Shown one piece after another: positions 16,058 to 25,409 of a stretch of 64,000 nt of DNA. Where the stretch lies: positions 1 through 64,000 of the forward strand of contig JBGAIF010000010.1 in NCBI GenBank assembly GCA_044225795.1, written 5' to 3'. The notes beneath the pieces were generated by a model that made no database searches, was not told the DNA's origin, and saw only the letters and a list, made by a program, of their open reading frames with translations. A program made the position numbers and the translations under genes. How positions within the stretch are numbered: position 1 is the first letter of the stretch; each line of letters begins with the position of its first letter. Source of the DNA: Nemorincola sp044225795. GTDB lineage: Bacteria > Bacteroidota > Bacteroidia > Chitinophagales > Chitinophagaceae.

Positions 16058-19000
16058 ATGAAACATTTCTTTCTTATATTTTCTTTTCTTTTTGTGTTAT
16101 CATTCGACATCAACGCACAGGTGATAACTGAAGTTGCAGGTTGTGGAACTGGGTGTCCTGTCGGTGACGGTGGACCTGCAACCGCAGCTAACATAACTAA
16201 TGGAGGACAACCTCTTTTTGACACTTATGGCAATATGTACATCGGAGTTTTTGGACAGGCTCGAATTCGAAAAGTAGATGCATTAACCGGCATCATAACT
16301 ACTATTGCGGGCACTGGTGTTGGCGGCTACACAGGTGATGGTGGGCCGGCGACATCCGCTAGAATAGCGGGCTCTGGATTCGGAATTGATGCGTCCAATA
16401 ATATTTATTTTTCAGATAATTCTAAGGGAGTAATACGCAAAGTTGAAGCTTCAAGTGGAAAAATTTTCACTATTGCTGGTGTTTCCTCTGCCTATGGTCA
16501 CTATAGTGGCGATGGCGGACCAGCAACAAATGCATCTTTTAAAATGATTTATAATATTGCAGTTGATCCTGCAGGAAATATCTATACTGCCGATAGCGAC
16601 TATATTAGAAAGATAGATGCTACAACTGGAACAATTGATAAATATGCTGGTACAGGTTTAAGAGGGTTTTCAGGAGATGGAGGTTCTGCTCTTTCCGCAA
16701 AAATACATGCGAATGGAAGTTCTCAGGGAATGTGTACCGATGTTTACGGTAACTTTTATTTCTGTGATAGTAACTGTGTTAGAAAAGTATCGACGTCTGG
16801 AATTATTACGCGCTTGGCGGGTGACTATACTACACTTTATGGAGGAGATGGAGTGCCAGCTACGTCGATAGGTGTTCTTTGCTACACTGTTGCGGTGGAT
16901 CCTTCAGGAAATCTATTTATTTCTGAGGAAGGCCAACAAAGAATTAGAATGGTGGACGTTTCTGGAATTATTCATACGGTTGCCGGTAATGGGACTCCTG
17001 GTTTTAGTGGTGATGGAGGTCCAGCGACCGCTGCACAACTTAATCGACCACAAACACTATGTGTAGGTAGATGTGACAATAACTTGTATCTCGGCGAACT
17101 CATAAATCAGAGAATTAGGAAAGTTGATTTTACTTCTTTACCAATGACCTGTATCTGTACTCTTGCAGTTGCCGTAAATGTAGTACCTAATGATACTGTT
17201 TGCTCGGGTACCTCCGTTACCTATACTGCTAATGTAATGTACGGTGGCTCTAGTAATACTTTTAAATGGTATGTAAATGGGAGTATAGTAAGCACAGTAG
17301 GGAACACTTATACTTATACTCCATCCAACATCGATTCTATACGTTGTGTGGTCACAAGCAGTGGTGGTACCTGCGGTAGCCCCGTCACCGCGAGCAGCAA
17401 TACCATTAACATGGTGGTGAATGTTGCCGGACCCATTACAGGACCCTCTTTGGTTTGTATCGGTCAATCTATTACTTTGTCGGTACCGGGAAGCGGGGGT
17501 ACCTGGGGCAGTAGTAATACCGGGGTTGCCTCAGTTAGCGGAGGTACTGTTACGGGCGCATCTGGAGGAACAGCTACCATCAGTTATACTTCATCCGGGT
17601 GTACTGCAACTACCTCAGTCACTGTGTCGCCTGGCCCCTCCGCTATAACAGGAAATCCTAAACTGTGTATCGGCACTGCTACTGCACTAAGCAGCACTAC
17701 GAGCGGTGGCACATGGAGTAGTAGTAATTCTTCGGTGGCAACGGTTAGTTCCGGAACTGTGAATGGTATTGCTGCAGGTACTGCGGCGATCAGTTACGCC
17801 ATTGGGGGATGCTATGTTATACAAGCGGTTACTGTATCCGCAGCGCCGCCGTCTATTACAGGGCCTTCGTCTTTATGTATCGGTAGCACTGCTGCACTAA
17901 GTAATAGTGTTGCCGGTGGCACATGGAGTAGTAGTAGTCCGTCTGTTGCAACAGTCAGCTCTGGTTTGGTGAGCGGTGTATCTGCCGGTACGGCAGTGAT
18001 CACTTATGATGTGTCAGGCTGTAATGTTGTCAAAACAGTTTCTGTTATTGCGATTCCTGCACCTGCACCCATTACGGGACCGTCTCTGGTGTGCGTAGGA
18101 ACGGCAGCAGTTTTTTCAGATGCAACTCCTGGTGGTATCTGGAGTAGTAGTAGTCCTTCTGTAGCTACAGTTACTTCCGGAGGTAGTGTCTCAGGCATTA
18201 CCGCGGGTACTTCCACTATCAGCTATACCATGTCAAATATGTGTGGTACCGTTGCAGCTACGGTTGTTGTTAGCGTTGTATCCTCCCCAACAGTTGGCCC
18301 CATCACGGGTCCATCGGAAGTTTGTGCCGGATCCGCAATAACGTTAACTGATGCTACGCTAGGTGGTACGTGGACTAGTAGCAATGCAGGCAAAGCCACA
18401 GTATCATCTGGCATGGTTAGTGGCATATCGGCTGGCACGGCAGTGATTACCTACAAACTTACCCTTTCGTGCGGGACTGCTTTTGATACGAGAATAATTA
18501 CCGTTTATCCTACGCCACCTGCAATTGCAGGGCATTCGGTTGTTTGCGCGGCAGACACCATCATACTAGGTAATGCGCTTGCTGGCGGTACATGGAGCAG
18601 CAGCGCGCCTTCAGTTGCTACCATTGCATCAGATGGCACAGTTACTGGGGTATCGGGTGGCACCGCTGATATTACTTACACTACTACAGGAGGTTGCTAT
18701 ACTACGCGTATAGTTTCCGTATCGCCATTGCCCAATGCCGGATCTGTTTCGGGGCAATCGGTGATTTGTATTGGTGGTTCCGCTAATCTTACTGACAATA
18801 TTGCAGGTGGCACATGGAGTGTCAGCGGTTCTGCGGTCAGTATCTCTTTGGGCATAGTTTCTGCAGTGAGCGTTGGTACTGCAACTGTGAGTTACGAGAT
18901 CGCCAATTCATGTGGATCCGCGTGGGCAACGAAAGTAATAGAAGTTGTTGCGCCTCCTGATTCAGGTGTCATTTCCGGTATGAACGTCTCCTGCGTTGGT

Positions 19001-19930
19001 GCCTCTTTTACCCTTCTGGAGACAGTATCTGGAGGCAACTGGAGCTCTTCAAACAGTAGCGTCGCCGGCATTAATGCTTCGGGTACCGTAAATGTCAAAA
19101 CCTCTGGAACAACGATAATCACCTATACAACAATACCAAATGCTGGCGGTTGCACCTCATCGGCATACTATACACTTACCATACTGGCAAGTGCACCATA
19201 CACCATTAATGCAATTACCAGTAATGCAATGTGCTACGGAAAAGCTGATGGGCACATCAGTACTTCTATATCAAACGGCAGCGGCTCATATACCTATACG
19301 TGGTCTAACGGAGCTAGTATAGCTGTGTTGGATAACATAGCTGCAGGCAGTTATTCACTGCAGGTCACAGATGCTGCAACATTATGCCGCAAGGATACAA
19401 GCTTTGTTATCACACAGCCGGATTCACTCAATGTAGTTGCGCAAACCACGCCAGACCTTTGTAAGGCTTCAAACGGCGCTATAAGTATTACAACATCCGG
19501 AGGACGATCCCCGTATAGATATGCATGGTCTAATGGCGCTTCTTCTGCTGCTGTTGCAGACCTTACCGCCAATACATATACAGTACATGTGTATGATGCC
19601 AATAACTGTGAGAAATATTATTCAGCCATAGTTACAGACAGTTGTGACGATATCACTATTCCGGACGTTATTACACCCAACGGAGATGGCTTCAACGATA
19701 GCTGGATCATCACCGGTCTTGGCAAATATCCAAGGAACACTGCCCGGATATTTGACAAATGGGGCGACATGGTGTACGAAGCTAATGGATATATGAACAA
19801 CTGGAAAGGAGATAAGATGAATGGAGACCCATTGCCATCCGGCACCTACTACTACCTCATAAAGCTTGGCGCACCCAATGCCACGGGAGGTAAAGATGTA
19901 TTCACAGGTTCCATACTGATAAAACGATAA
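16058..19930 (+). CDS. T9SS-secreted NHL/Ig/SprB-repeat adhesin with gliding-type C-terminus
   Basis: 1290 aa from the ATG at 16058, which gives the signal peptide 'MKHFFLIFSFLFVLSFDINA'; an ATG at 16037 is less likely. Order: NHL-type beta-propeller repeats (about residues 25-365, e.g. 'SGDGGPATNASF'), an Ig-like domain (375-455), eight Big2-like units of about 75 aa with 'GGTWSSSNSSVATVSSG' (455-1040), two SprB repeats ('TYTWSNGASI', 'RYAWSNGASS', 1046-1197) and a CHU_C/type B sorting domain with 'VITPNGDGFNDSW' and 'IFDKWGDMVYE' (1200-1290). It should be exported by the host T9SS and act as a surface adhesin. It is the first gene of a three-gene cassette inside the island. Confidence 0.9.
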   Translation: MKHFFLIFSFLFVLSFDINAQVITEVAGCGTGCPVGDGGPATAANITNGGQPLFDTYGNMYIGVFGQARIRKVDALTGIITTIAGTGVGGYTGDGGPATSARIAGSGFGIDASNNIYFSDNSKGVIRKVEASSGKIFTIAGVSSAYGHYSGDGGPATNASFKMIYNIAVDPAGNIYTADSDYIRKIDATTGTIDKYAGTGLRGFSGDGGSALSAKIHANGSSQGMCTDVYGNFYFCDSNCVRKVSTSGIITRLAGDYTTLYGGDGVPATSIGVLCYTVAVDPSGNLFISEEGQQRIRMVDVSGIIHTVAGNGTPGFSGDGGPATAAQLNRPQTLCVGRCDNNLYLGELINQRIRKVDFTSLPMTCICTLAVAVNVVPNDTVCSGTSVTYTANVMYGGSSNTFKWYVNGSIVSTVGNTYTYTPSNIDSIRCVVTSSGGTCGSPVTASSNTINMVVNVAGPITGPSLVCIGQSITLSVPGSGGTWGSSNTGVASVSGGTVTGASGGTATISYTSSGCTATTSVTVSPGPSAITGNPKLCIGTATALSSTTSGGTWSSSNSSVATVSSGTVNGIAAGTAAISYAIGGCYVIQAVTVSAAPPSITGPSSLCIGSTAALSNSVAGGTWSSSSPSVATVSSGLVSGVSAGTAVITYDVSGCNVVKTVSVIAIPAPAPITGPSLVCVGTAAVFSDATPGGIWSSSSPSVATVTSGGSVSGITAGTSTISYTMSNMCGTVAATVVVSVVSSPTVGPITGPSEVCAGSAITLTDATLGGTWTSSNAGKATVSSGMVSGISAGTAVITYKLTLSCGTAFDTRIITVYPTPPAIAGHSVVCAADTIILGNALAGGTWSSSAPSVATIASDGTVTGVSGGTADITYTTTGGCYTTRIVSVSPLPNAGSVSGQSVICIGGSANLTDNIAGGTWSVSGSAVSISLGIVSAVSVGTATVSYEIANSCGSAWATKVIEVVAPPDSGVISGMNVSCVGASFTLLETVSGGNWSSSNSSVAGINASGTVNVKTSGTTIITYTTIPNAGGCTSSAYYTLTILASAPYTINAITSNAMCYGKADGHISTSISNGSGSYTYTWSNGASIAVLDNIAAGSYSLQVTDAATLCRKDTSFVITQPDSLNVVAQTTPDLCKASNGAISITTSGGRSPYRYAWSNGASSAAVADLTANTYTVHVYDANNCEKYYSAIVTDSCDDITIPDVITPNGDGFNDSWIITGLGKYPRNTARIFDKWGDMVYEANGYMNNWKGDKMNGDPLPSGTYYYLIKLGAPNATGGKDVFTGSILIKR

Positions 19931-19939
19931 AGAGTGGTA

Positions 19940-20899
19940 ATGAATAGGTATATACGCAGCATATTGGCAGCTATCCTGGTGCCTCTACTGGTATCGGCAC
20001 AAAGCCAGTCGCACTACACTATGTTTATGTACAATAAGCTGCTGTACAACCCGGGCTATGCAGGTAGCCGGGAAGCCACATCTGTCAATGGCATTTACCG
20101 CAATCAATGGGTGGGTATCAGTGGCGCGCCTACTACCATCAGCATCACAGCCGATGGCCCTGTCGGCAGCTACATGAAGCCCTTCCGCAGTGTAGCCACT
20201 GGTATCAGCCTCGAGAATGAGCACACGGGTGTGGAGACAACAACGAGTGCTATGGCATACTACGCCTACCGTATTCCTTTCGGCAAAACGGTCTTTTCCG
20301 GCGGGCTTCGGGGAGGCGCGCGTTTCTACTCCGCCAATTATAGCAAACTTAGCCCCTACCAGTTGAATGACCCCAACCTAATCAGCAACCTCCACAATGC
20401 GGTACTACCTAATGTGGGCGTAGGCGCTTATTGGTCAGGCCGCAATTTTTATGCGGGTCTCTCCGTCCCGTATATCCTCGAGAACTACTACGATAAGAAT
20501 GAGAAAGGTACAAAGAAGGTGAATGCCCGCGAGGTGCGTGGCTACTATGCTTCCGGAGGCTATGTATTCCCGGCCAGCGACGATATCAGCCTGCAGCCGC
20601 AGGTGATGGCGCGTTATGCAGGTAGCGGCGGTTACTCATTACCGTTAAGTACCGATATCAACCTTTCCGCCATTGCCTACCATAGATTACTGCTCGGCTT
20701 TACCTACCGCACAGATAAGTCATTCGAAGCTATCGTTCATGTACAGGCTACCCGTCAGATCAATGTTGGCTATGCCTACGACTACATATTGTCCGGCCTC
20801 AACGGCTACAATGGCGGCACACATGAGATAGTGGTCGGCTACGATTTTGCTCGTGATAACTTTAAGTACACCACACCACGATTCATCAAAACATTCTGA
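19940..20899 (+). CDS. PorP/SprF-family type IX secretion membrane protein
   Basis: About 319 aa from the ATG at 19940 (an in-frame GTG at 19934 is less likely). After a signal peptide ending in 'LLVSAQSQSH' the family signature 'YTMFMYNKLLYNPGYAGSRE' appears, then 'NGIYRNQWVGISGAPTT'. The rest is an outer-membrane beta-barrel. PorP/SprF proteins pair with a specific SprB-like or type B-signal substrate and are needed for its secretion or surface attachment. The gene starts about 9 bp after the adhesin stop and 8 bp before the OmpA gene, so it is almost certainly in one operon with them and dedicated to this adhesin. Confidence 0.92.
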   Translation: MNRYIRSILAAILVPLLVSAQSQSHYTMFMYNKLLYNPGYAGSREATSVNGIYRNQWVGISGAPTTISITADGPVGSYMKPFRSVATGISLENEHTGVETTTSAMAYYAYRIPFGKTVFSGGLRGGARFYSANYSKLSPYQLNDPNLISNLHNAVLPNVGVGAYWSGRNFYAGLSVPYILENYYDKNEKGTKKVNAREVRGYYASGGYVFPASDDISLQPQVMARYAGSGGYSLPLSTDINLSAIAYHRLLLGFTYRTDKSFEAIVHVQATRQINVGYAYDYILSGLNGYNGGTHEIVVGYDFARDNFKYTTPRFIKTF

Positions 20900-20907
20900 T
20901 CCTGGCT

Positions 20908-22881
20908 ATGAAAGTGCTTATCTCCTGTTTATTGGTCTGCTGTTCTTTCCTCGTACATGGCAAGGAGAACAAAGATCTCGTCCGTGCAGATTATTACTAT
21001 GGTCATTATATCTTCCATGAGGCCATCCCTTACTACGAAAAAGTAGTCGCACAACTGGACGACGCAGCCATATATAGCCGTCTTGGCGACTGCTACCGCC
21101 TTACCGGCGACATGGAACATGCCGTTATCTGGTATGGTCGCGCTGCCAATAAAAGCGATTGCAGCGATGCTACCCTGATGCGCTATGCCCGTGGGCTCAT
21201 GCAGCTTTCCCGGTACGATGAGGCGGAAAAATGGCTGAAGGCATACCAGGCAAAGCATAAGACAGAGAAGAGAGCCGCTAACCTTATAGCGGGATGTTCA
21301 TTCGCTCGTCTGCACAGCAATACCATCCCTTCCGGCATTGCCATATGGCAACCCTTTAATACCGATGGTGCCGATTTCGCCCCGTCTATGTGGAAAGACA
21401 GGCTCGTATATGTTTCAGATACTGCTGTTGGCATAAAGAAGAAAAAGGATGGCTGGTCAGGAAACAGTTATTGCAATCTCTACACGGTATCGCCGGGCAA
21501 TGACTATACGGTGCTGTTACAGGCAAAAGGCGGCACAAAGTACCACAATGGCCCTTGCACGTTTACTGCCGGAGGCAAGCAGATGTATTATACCCGCAAC
21601 AGGTATAAAAGTGGCTTTCTCGGCAGCAGATCCGATGCCGGTGATGACAGCGTTGTATTACTGGAGGTAATGATCGCCAACTACGATACGGCGAAGGGCC
21701 TGTTTGTAGATGCAGAACCTTTTGCATACAACAGCAAGGAATATTCCGTGGCTCATGCCGCCATTTCTCCCGATGGCAATACACTCGTTTTTGTTTCAGA
21801 CATGCCCAGGGGATCAGGTGGCTCAGACTTGTATCTCTGCACCCGCAAAAGGAACAAGGAATGGTCAAAGCCCGAGAATATAAAGTCGCTCAACACTGAG
21901 GGCGAAGAACTGTTCCCTTATTGGATAGACAACAATACGATGTCATTTTCTTCCGATGGCCATATAGGTATCGGAGGTCTCGATATCTATACCGCCAAAT
22001 GGGACGATAAGGCGCACACCTTTTCTGCTCCTGATAATGTGGGTACTCCTGTCAACTCCTCTTTTGATGAAATGTCATTGTGTGTGCAGCCCGGTGGTAG
22101 CTATTACTTCTCTTCTGGCCGTCCCGCACAGAGAAAAGGCGACAACATCTACCTTTATCATAAGACACAGGTGTTCTGCAAAATAGAGGTGCTGGATTCG
22201 GTTTCCCGGCAACCATTATCAGGTGTGCAGGTATCACTGCGCGCACCACAGGACAATGAGACGATGACTATATCCGGCACGCACATCAGGCAGCTATATC
22301 CGGCCAGTGATTACAGCATGAGCGTATCCAAAGATGGTTACTTACCAAGGCAAACTTCGTGGAGCACAGGTAGCAGTAAAGAAACAGACACCATCGGTAT
22401 CACTGTCCTCTTGACTCAGCCCGAAAAGCCGAAAAGAGATACCGTAACCCAACTGGCTACAGAGCTGGTCGCCATCAGGTATCAGAATGTGATGGACTCT
22501 CCCGGCATCCGCAACTTCACCCGGGATCAGGTGTATGAGGTCGGAGACTTCTACTACGATTACAACAAGTATGAGCTTACCAATGCGCACAAAAGGTACT
22601 TAGATACGTTGCTGACGCAGATGAATAGGCATCCGTCCATGCGCATACAGGTTATCGCGCATACAGATTGTCGTGGTTCTGTCGCATCCAATCAGATTTT
22701 ATCAGATACGCGCGCCCGGTCGGTGGTGAACTATCTTGTTGCCCATGGCATTCCGAGGCGAAGATTAGAGTTTGTAGGTCTGGGTAGTAGCAAACCCAAG
22801 GTCGCCTGCTCCTGTGAGCAATGTACAGAGGAACAGCACTACCTCAACAGGATCCTGGAATTCAAAGTGCTGCAGCTATAG
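20908..22881 (+). CDS. TPR-PD40-OmpA protein (PorE-like)
   Basis: 657 aa with a signal peptide ('MKVLISCLLVCCSFLVHG'). Order: TPRs (about residues 25-130, 'FHEAIPYYEKVVAQLDDA'), a PD40/WD40-like propeller (145-420, 'ISPDGNTLVFVSDMPRGSGG'), a carboxypeptidase-regulatory-like Ig module (425-500) and a C-terminal OmpA peptidoglycan-binding domain (545-657, 'IQVIAHTDCRGS', 'RRRLEFVGLGSSKPK'). This architecture is that of PorE and related T9SS proteins that tether the outer-membrane complex to peptidoglycan. It closes the adhesin-PorP operon. The composition looks closer to host DNA than the AT-rich genes on either side. Confidence 0.88.
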   Translation: MKVLISCLLVCCSFLVHGKENKDLVRADYYYGHYIFHEAIPYYEKVVAQLDDAAIYSRLGDCYRLTGDMEHAVIWYGRAANKSDCSDATLMRYARGLMQLSRYDEAEKWLKAYQAKHKTEKRAANLIAGCSFARLHSNTIPSGIAIWQPFNTDGADFAPSMWKDRLVYVSDTAVGIKKKKDGWSGNSYCNLYTVSPGNDYTVLLQAKGGTKYHNGPCTFTAGGKQMYYTRNRYKSGFLGSRSDAGDDSVVLLEVMIANYDTAKGLFVDAEPFAYNSKEYSVAHAAISPDGNTLVFVSDMPRGSGGSDLYLCTRKRNKEWSKPENIKSLNTEGEELFPYWIDNNTMSFSSDGHIGIGGLDIYTAKWDDKAHTFSAPDNVGTPVNSSFDEMSLCVQPGGSYYFSSGRPAQRKGDNIYLYHKTQVFCKIEVLDSVSRQPLSGVQVSLRAPQDNETMTISGTHIRQLYPASDYSMSVSKDGYLPRQTSWSTGSSKETDTIGITVLLTQPEKPKRDTVTQLATELVAIRYQNVMDSPGIRNFTRDQVYEVGDFYYDYNKYELTNAHKRYLDTLLTQMNRHPSMRIQVIAHTDCRGSVASNQILSDTRARSVVNYLVAHGIPRRRLEFVGLGSSKPKVACSCEQCTEEQHYLNRILEFKVLQL

Positions 22882-22959
22882 TTATTCATTATAGTTTTTT
22901 AAGAAACAATACTATTAACATTTAAAATCTGTTATTTATTTTCCATTTTCCAGTTCTGT

Positions 22960-23703
22960 TTGCATAATCCTTATCTGGAAACAGATTTTTTAATGGAGAA
23001 AGGGCATTTAATTCAAGTGTGGTGCGACATGTTTGGTATCAAGTACAATGGCGAACAACCTGAGTTATTTATTAACGAGAGAGAGCGTACGTTTTATGCC
23101 CGTCAGTATTCCTCTCAAAAGCCAATTATGCTCATACAGACTAACGGTGGTGGGCAAAATCAACCGAATAAGTATTCCTGGGCGAGAGATTTACCAATTC
23201 CTATAGCACAGCAGGTGGTCAATGCTTTTGCCAATCAATATACAGTCTGCCATATACGGAGAGAAGATCAGTTGCCATTGCAAAATACTAGCCCGATTCA
23301 GGGTAATTTCCGGTCAATTGCGACATTGATAAGTTTAAGTTCAAAAAGGCTGTTTATCGATAGTTTTTGTCAGCATGCTGCGGCTGCATTAGGATTGCCA
23401 TCTGTAGTATGTTGGATTGGTAATAAGCCAAGTCAGTTTGGGTACGAATTACATAGCAACATCGTTGCGAATCCGCAAACGGTCAGCCCAGAAATAAGAA
23501 ATTCGTTGTTCAGCAAGTTTAATATTTCAGGCGATCCAATCGAATTTCCCTACAGAAGCGAAAGTGAGATATTTAATGTCAAAGACATCATAAACGCGCT
23601 CGTACAAAACAAGGTGCTTGAACAACCTAAGAGTGAAATCCCGGTTAAGGAAGAAGCGTCTAAAAAGGGCAAAAAGGAAACCCCTGAACCAGTTAAGGCA
23701 TAG
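22960..23703 (+). CDS. Glycosyltransferase family 9-like protein, probably 5'-truncated
   Basis: The 247-aa frame can only start at TTG (22960); the frame is open back to a stop at 22900-22902 with no better start. The sequence begins abruptly with 'HNPYLETDFLMEKGHLIQVW', which looks like the middle of a GT9/heptosyltransferase-like protein, and continues with 'QTNGGGQNQPNKYSWARDLP' and 'FIDSFCQHAAAALGLPSVVCW', typical of the C-terminal nucleotide-sugar half. The N-terminal acceptor domain is missing. It ends with a Lys/Glu-rich tail. It lies just after the T9SS cassette and heads an AT-rich group with the sulfotransferase and GT25 genes. Probably a remnant. Confidence 0.6.
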   Translation: MHNPYLETDFLMEKGHLIQVWCDMFGIKYNGEQPELFINERERTFYARQYSSQKPIMLIQTNGGGQNQPNKYSWARDLPIPIAQQVVNAFANQYTVCHIRREDQLPLQNTSPIQGNFRSIATLISLSSKRLFIDSFCQHAAAALGLPSVVCWIGNKPSQFGYELHSNIVANPQTVSPEIRNSLFSKFNISGDPIEFPYRSESEIFNVKDIINALVQNKVLEQPKSEIPVKEEASKKGKKETPEPVKA

Positions 23704-23744
23704 TGTAGGATAGAAATCTTCTTTTTCACTCTTAATTTATTATT

Positions 23745-24563
23745 GTGCCTGAAAAAATATTCTTTCAAAGCTCTCTCCCCAGAGTAGGGAGTACTGTGTT
23801 TCAAAATTTAATGAATCAAGATCCTCGTTTTTACGCATCGTCAACGAGTGGATTACTTGAATTACTCTATGCGGCTCGCAACAATTATACTGAAAGCCCT
23901 GAATTCAAAGCGCAGGATGCAGAATTGATGAAAAAAGCCTTTCTGGGTTTTTGTAATAGGGGTGTTCATGGTTACTATGAAGCAATCACGGATAAGCAGT
24001 ATATAATTGACAAATCAAGAGGTCATTTTGCACATTACGGTTTTCTAAACTCCTTCTATCCTGAACCTAAAATTATATGTCTTGTCAGGAAACTTCCAGA
24101 TATTATTGCATCGATGGAGAAGATTTTTAGAGCTAATCCGCATAAGGCAAGTGGTATCGTTAACCACGGCAATATGCAAGGGACGACTACTCCTAAACGG
24201 GTAGATATTTGGTTAAAAACTCCTCCTATTGGCCTAGCTATAGAGAGACTAGGAGAAGCGATGCGTCAAGGTATCGACAAAAAAATGTTGTTCATAAAAT
24301 ATGAATCACTATGCTCGCATCCTGAAATGGAAATGAAGCGTGTGTATGAGTATCTAGAGATTGATAGCTTCACTCATGACTTTTCAAATATTAAGCAGAC
24401 AACGACAGAAGATGATGAGGTTTATGGTTTGACAGGATTGCATACAATCAGACCTTCTTTAGAAATGAAAAAGTCAGATGCTACAGAGGTATTAGGAAAG
24501 GACGTTTGTGATTGGATTAACAATAATTATAAGTGGTATAGCGACTATTTCGGGTATAGATAG
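23745..24563 (+). CDS. Sulfotransferase family protein
   Basis: 272 aa starting at GTG (23745). The 5'-phosphosulfate loop is seen at the N-terminus ('SSLPRVGSTVFQNLM') and the 3'-phosphate-binding region in 'ICLVRKLPDIIASMEKIFR'. Later motifs 'MLFIKYESLCSHPEMEMKRV' and 'YLEID' fit PAPS-dependent sulfotransferases of the Sulfotransfer_1/3 group. These add sulfate to sugars or proteins. The substrate is unknown, but the gene lies between two glycosyltransferase genes and next to a surface-adhesin operon, so sulfation of a surface glycan is a reasonable inference. AT-rich. Confidence 0.8.
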   Translation: MPEKIFFQSSLPRVGSTVFQNLMNQDPRFYASSTSGLLELLYAARNNYTESPEFKAQDAELMKKAFLGFCNRGVHGYYEAITDKQYIIDKSRGHFAHYGFLNSFYPEPKIICLVRKLPDIIASMEKIFRANPHKASGIVNHGNMQGTTTPKRVDIWLKTPPIGLAIERLGEAMRQGIDKKMLFIKYESLCSHPEMEMKRVYEYLEIDSFTHDFSNIKQTTTEDDEVYGLTGLHTIRPSLEMKKSDATEVLGKDVCDWINNNYKWYSDYFGYR

Positions 24564-24584
24564 TTCAAGGATAACTTGTATTCT

Positions 24585-25232
24585 ATGATAGAAAATGATC
24601 AAGAAAAAGTAATTCTCGATGCATATTTCGATAAGATTTTTTACATCAACCTACAAAAAGATGTAACTAGAAATGTGCATATGCTTAAGCAATTTGATGA
24701 TTTTGGAATTAAGAATTATGAACGTGTCGAGGCTATCGAATTAAATAGAATGCCAAATACTTCTTTATTCAGAAACTTTAATAAGTTCGACGTAAAATAT
24801 GTACTAGGGCAATTATCTTGCCGGGCATCTCATGTTCTTTGTATGCAGATGGCTAAGCAGCGAGGTTATTCTAAAGTGCTTATTTTAGAAGACGATGCAT
24901 ATTTCCTGAATGATCCAAATATTCTGCTGGCAAATAGCCTGGATGTTCTTGACAATTGGGATATGTTGTATTTCGGAGGATTGATTGAGCCAATGTTTAG
25001 AAATCAAATTGTGTGCACTCATGGGTATGCCATTAAGAACACCCTTTTTGATAATGTTATTTTTATGGCAGAAAATTCCGGAATGGAAATCGATAATTTC
25101 TATGCAAAGATACTACAACACATGAGCTACAATCACAATCTCTCTGGTAAATATGACATTAGAATTATCGAACCTTTTAATCAGATCGTGCAAGACTCTA
25201 ATTTTTCTTCTAATATACTGTGCCGAAAATGA
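24585..25232 (+). CDS. Glycosyltransferase family 25-like protein
   Basis: 215 aa from the ATG at 24585 (an in-frame TTG at 24576 is an alternative). The pattern is that of GT25 (LPS galactosyltransferase/procollagen-type): 'FYINLQKDVTRNVHMLKQF' near the start, 'LGQLSCRASHVLCMQMA' and the acidic DxD-like 'VLILEDDAYFL'. This fold transfers a sugar, often galactose, to LPS or glycoprotein acceptors. It lies 21 bp after the sulfotransferase and is likely co-transcribed with it. The C-terminus overlaps by 23 bp the end of an unrecognised minus-strand frame (25210-25407). Confidence 0.75.
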   Translation: MIENDQEKVILDAYFDKIFYINLQKDVTRNVHMLKQFDDFGIKNYERVEAIELNRMPNTSLFRNFNKFDVKYVLGQLSCRASHVLCMQMAKQRGYSKVLILEDDAYFLNDPNILLANSLDVLDNWDMLYFGGLIEPMFRNQIVCTHGYAIKNTLFDNVIFMAENSGMEIDNFYAKILQHMSYNHNLSGKYDIRIIEPFNQIVQDSNFSSNILCRK

Positions 25233-25407
25233 TTTTTGGTTGATCACCGGAAAAAAATGAGTAGTCAAACGTATAAAATTGACAATTGTCGAAAGTGCCC
25301 TCATGACGGTTGAGTGCCACAAATACTTGTCGTTCGCTGTTTTTAATAAATTCCTTAATAAAAGGAGTATCTCCTTCGACATTATCGCTATCTGTTTCAT
25401 TGCGCAT
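25210..25407 (-). other. Unrecognised minus-strand reading frame, possible gene remnant
   Basis: A 65-codon frame starting at the ATG at 25407 and open 11 codons further upstream. The product ('NVEGDTPFIKEFIKNSERQVF', split here only for reference, then 'VALNRHEGTFDN', 'YTFDYSFFSGDQPK') has a natural amino-acid mix, unlike most antisense frames. It lies exactly where the truncated relaxase begins. No family was recognised. It may be a fragment brought in by the rearrangement that cut the relaxase, or chance. Confidence 0.25.
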
Positions 25408-25409
25408 AA

